A stretch of 49,753 bases of DNA. Origin: a virus. How positions within the stretch are numbered: position 1 is the first letter of the stretch; every line of letters begins with the position of its first letter. Shown in pieces: positions 48,636 to 49,753 of the stretch. A program made the translations under genes and the position numbers. Location: positions 1 to 49,753 of IMG/VR virus record IMGVR_UViG_3300049736_000721. One strand, 5' to 3'. The notes under the pieces were generated by a model. It did no database searches and was not told the DNA's origin. It saw only the letters and a list, made by a program, of their open reading frames with translations.

Positions 48636-49753
48636 ATGGCATTAAATATAGACCCAAATTCAGTTTTTCCAACGTATGAATTGCTTGAGCCTAAGCAAAT
48701 TGACTCAAGCGATTTAGCGCAGGATAATTCTTCTTCTTTATTCGTTACGCAACCAGAGACTGGAACAGTTGTTGTTGAAGATGGTGTTTTAACATCAGTA
48801 TCAACACACGCAACAAATAATGGAAAGTTTTACACTTCTCCTCCTTCTGTTTCTGCCACACTTTCTAATCAAGCTGAAGCAGCACAAGTAAACTCAAGTG
48901 GAGATATTACTATTGTTGGTGCTCCTGCTGGAATCGATAAATCAGTTTCTCTTGGGAATATTGGAATATCAATCGCTACAAAATCAGCTCTCGCGAATAA
49001 CTCGATGTCTGATTCTGATGTTGATATCGTTTGGGACGCTGATTCAAAGTCTGCAATTAATGGAGTTGCAGCAACCGCAACTGCGCTTTCTGGTACTTAT
49101 GATGCCACTCGTGGAGTAAAAACTGGAGACATTATTACAATAGCTAGTACTACTCTTACACACGGATCAGACTTTTCTGATATCGGTGGTTTGCAAAGTG
49201 CGATTCAGAATATTCCTGGAATTGATTCATCCTCAACTTTTGCGGCTGGTTCTTTTGATATTAAGTATGATGTTGCCGCTTCTGGCCCTCAACCAACTGG
49301 CACATTGGCGCAGAGCCAAACTACACCAAAGGGAGCAGTTTTAACCGCTTCTGGTTCTACCGATCTCGCCAATGCAAATAAAACTTATACCGGTGCCGCC
49401 GTAAGTGGTGGTTCTGGATCAAATTTAGAAGTAGATATATCGTGTGACAATGGTGGGGCTCCTACGATTGTAATCGCTACAGCTGGAGCAGATTATGTAG
49501 CTGCAGAAACAATGACAATCCCTTTTTCTGGGTCTGGTGGCCAACTTGCCGCTGATATTACCCTTACAATTGGTACTGTAGAAAATCAATTAATTGATGC
49601 CGCAGCCGCAGCCCCAATCCACTTCATTCAGGGAAATGAATTTGTACAAGCCGTTTTAGGTGGAGATATAAAGGACAATGTTGCCGCACAGGTCGCAAAT
49701 GTTATTAATACAAGGGCTGATCTTTCAGATTATAGCGCAACAAGTAATGATGC
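48636..49753 (+). CDS. Large structural protein, N-terminal part (cut by window edge)
   Basis: Open from ATG 48636 to the window end (372 complete codons). The start is supported by a TTGACA box. The sequence is rich in Ser, Thr, Ala, Gly and Asp with short beta strands (TVVVEDGVLTSVSTH, KTGDIITIASTTLTHG, LEVDISCDNGGAPTIVIA), as in repetitive tail-fibre or capsid-surface proteins. No enzyme motif is seen. No collagen-like or basic segments occur in this part. Function cannot be named; a virion surface protein is likely. Confidence 0.65.
   Translation, partial: MALNIDPNSVFPTYELLEPKQIDSSDLAQDNSSSLFVTQPETGTVVVEDGVLTSVSTHATNNGKFYTSPPSVSATLSNQAEAAQVNSSGDITIVGAPAGIDKSVSLGNIGISIATKSALANNSMSDSDVDIVWDADSKSAINGVAATATALSGTYDATRGVKTGDIITIASTTLTHGSDFSDIGGLQSAIQNIPGIDSSSTFAAGSFDIKYDVAASGPQPTGTLAQSQTTPKGAVLTASGSTDLANANKTYTGAAVSGGSGSNLEVDISCDNGGAPTIVIATAGADYVAAETMTIPFSGSGGQLAADITLTIGTVENQLIDAAAAAPIHFIQGNEFVQAVLGGDIKDNVAAQVANVINTRADLSDYSATSND

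Noticed and set aside
1-49753. tRNA genes
   Set aside because: No cloverleaf with the TTC-loop consensus was found by reading; a dedicated search could still find one.

Overview
The window is a tailed dsDNA phage or prophage with a lambda-like head module. The terminase large subunit, gpW-like protein, portal, protease/scaffold, decoration protein, major capsid protein and FII-like connector occur in that order. No contractile-sheath gene is visible between capsid and tape measure, so a siphovirus is most likely. The code is standard, the DNA is AT-rich, almost every gene is on the + strand, and genes overlap or abut. I see no tRNA, integrase, CRISPR or insertion sequence. The host cannot be named. 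The small cysteine-bounded domains and the sulfotransferase/glycosyltransferase set resemble those of aquatic, probably marine, phages (inference from memory).

Layout. 1-13.5 kb: DNA packaging and head, interrupted by a two-gene minus-strand cassette (2274-3192) and by a run of very basic, Gly/Ala-rich proteins (5043-8917) between portal and protease. 11.6-24.4 kb: connector, tail, 1142-residue tape measure, two paralogous distal-tail proteins, and a 1716-residue fibre with collagen-like and polyglycine regions. 24.4-26.3 kb: membrane (holin-like) proteins and a phosphoesterase. 26.3-33.3 kb: a nine-gene modification cassette with a 2-oxoglutarate oxygenase, four glycosyltransferases (one GT25-like), three sulfotransferase-like proteins and an FkbM-like methyltransferase. 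33.3-39.0 kb: recombination and replication (RecT-like, PD-(D/E)XK nuclease, SSB-like, RuvC-like, primase-helicase). 39.1-41.8 kb: a cytosine methyltransferase that shares its DNA with a second long reading frame, plus small unknown genes. 41.8-49.75 kb: a second run of basic Gly/Ala-rich proteins, a stand-alone sigma-region-4 protein and the start of a large structural gene. Both window ends cut genes.

Four signals stand out. (1) Ten copies of TTGACA lie exactly 20 or 21 nt before a start codon, usually with a TAnnnT hexamer directly before that codon. One copy lies inside the protease gene at the protease/scaffold junction. A phage sigma-region-4 protein is a plausible reader. (2) At least eleven otherwise different proteins carry a short hydrophobic-Glu-Phe/Leu-small motif that looks like a prohead-protease cleavage or capsid-targeting site; most of them are very basic and contain glycine-zipper hydrophobic segments. 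(3) A collagen-like fibre with Y-position prolines sits just upstream of a prolyl-hydroxylase-like oxygenase and a GT25-like transferase. (4) The methyltransferase gene encodes two recognisable proteins in two frames.
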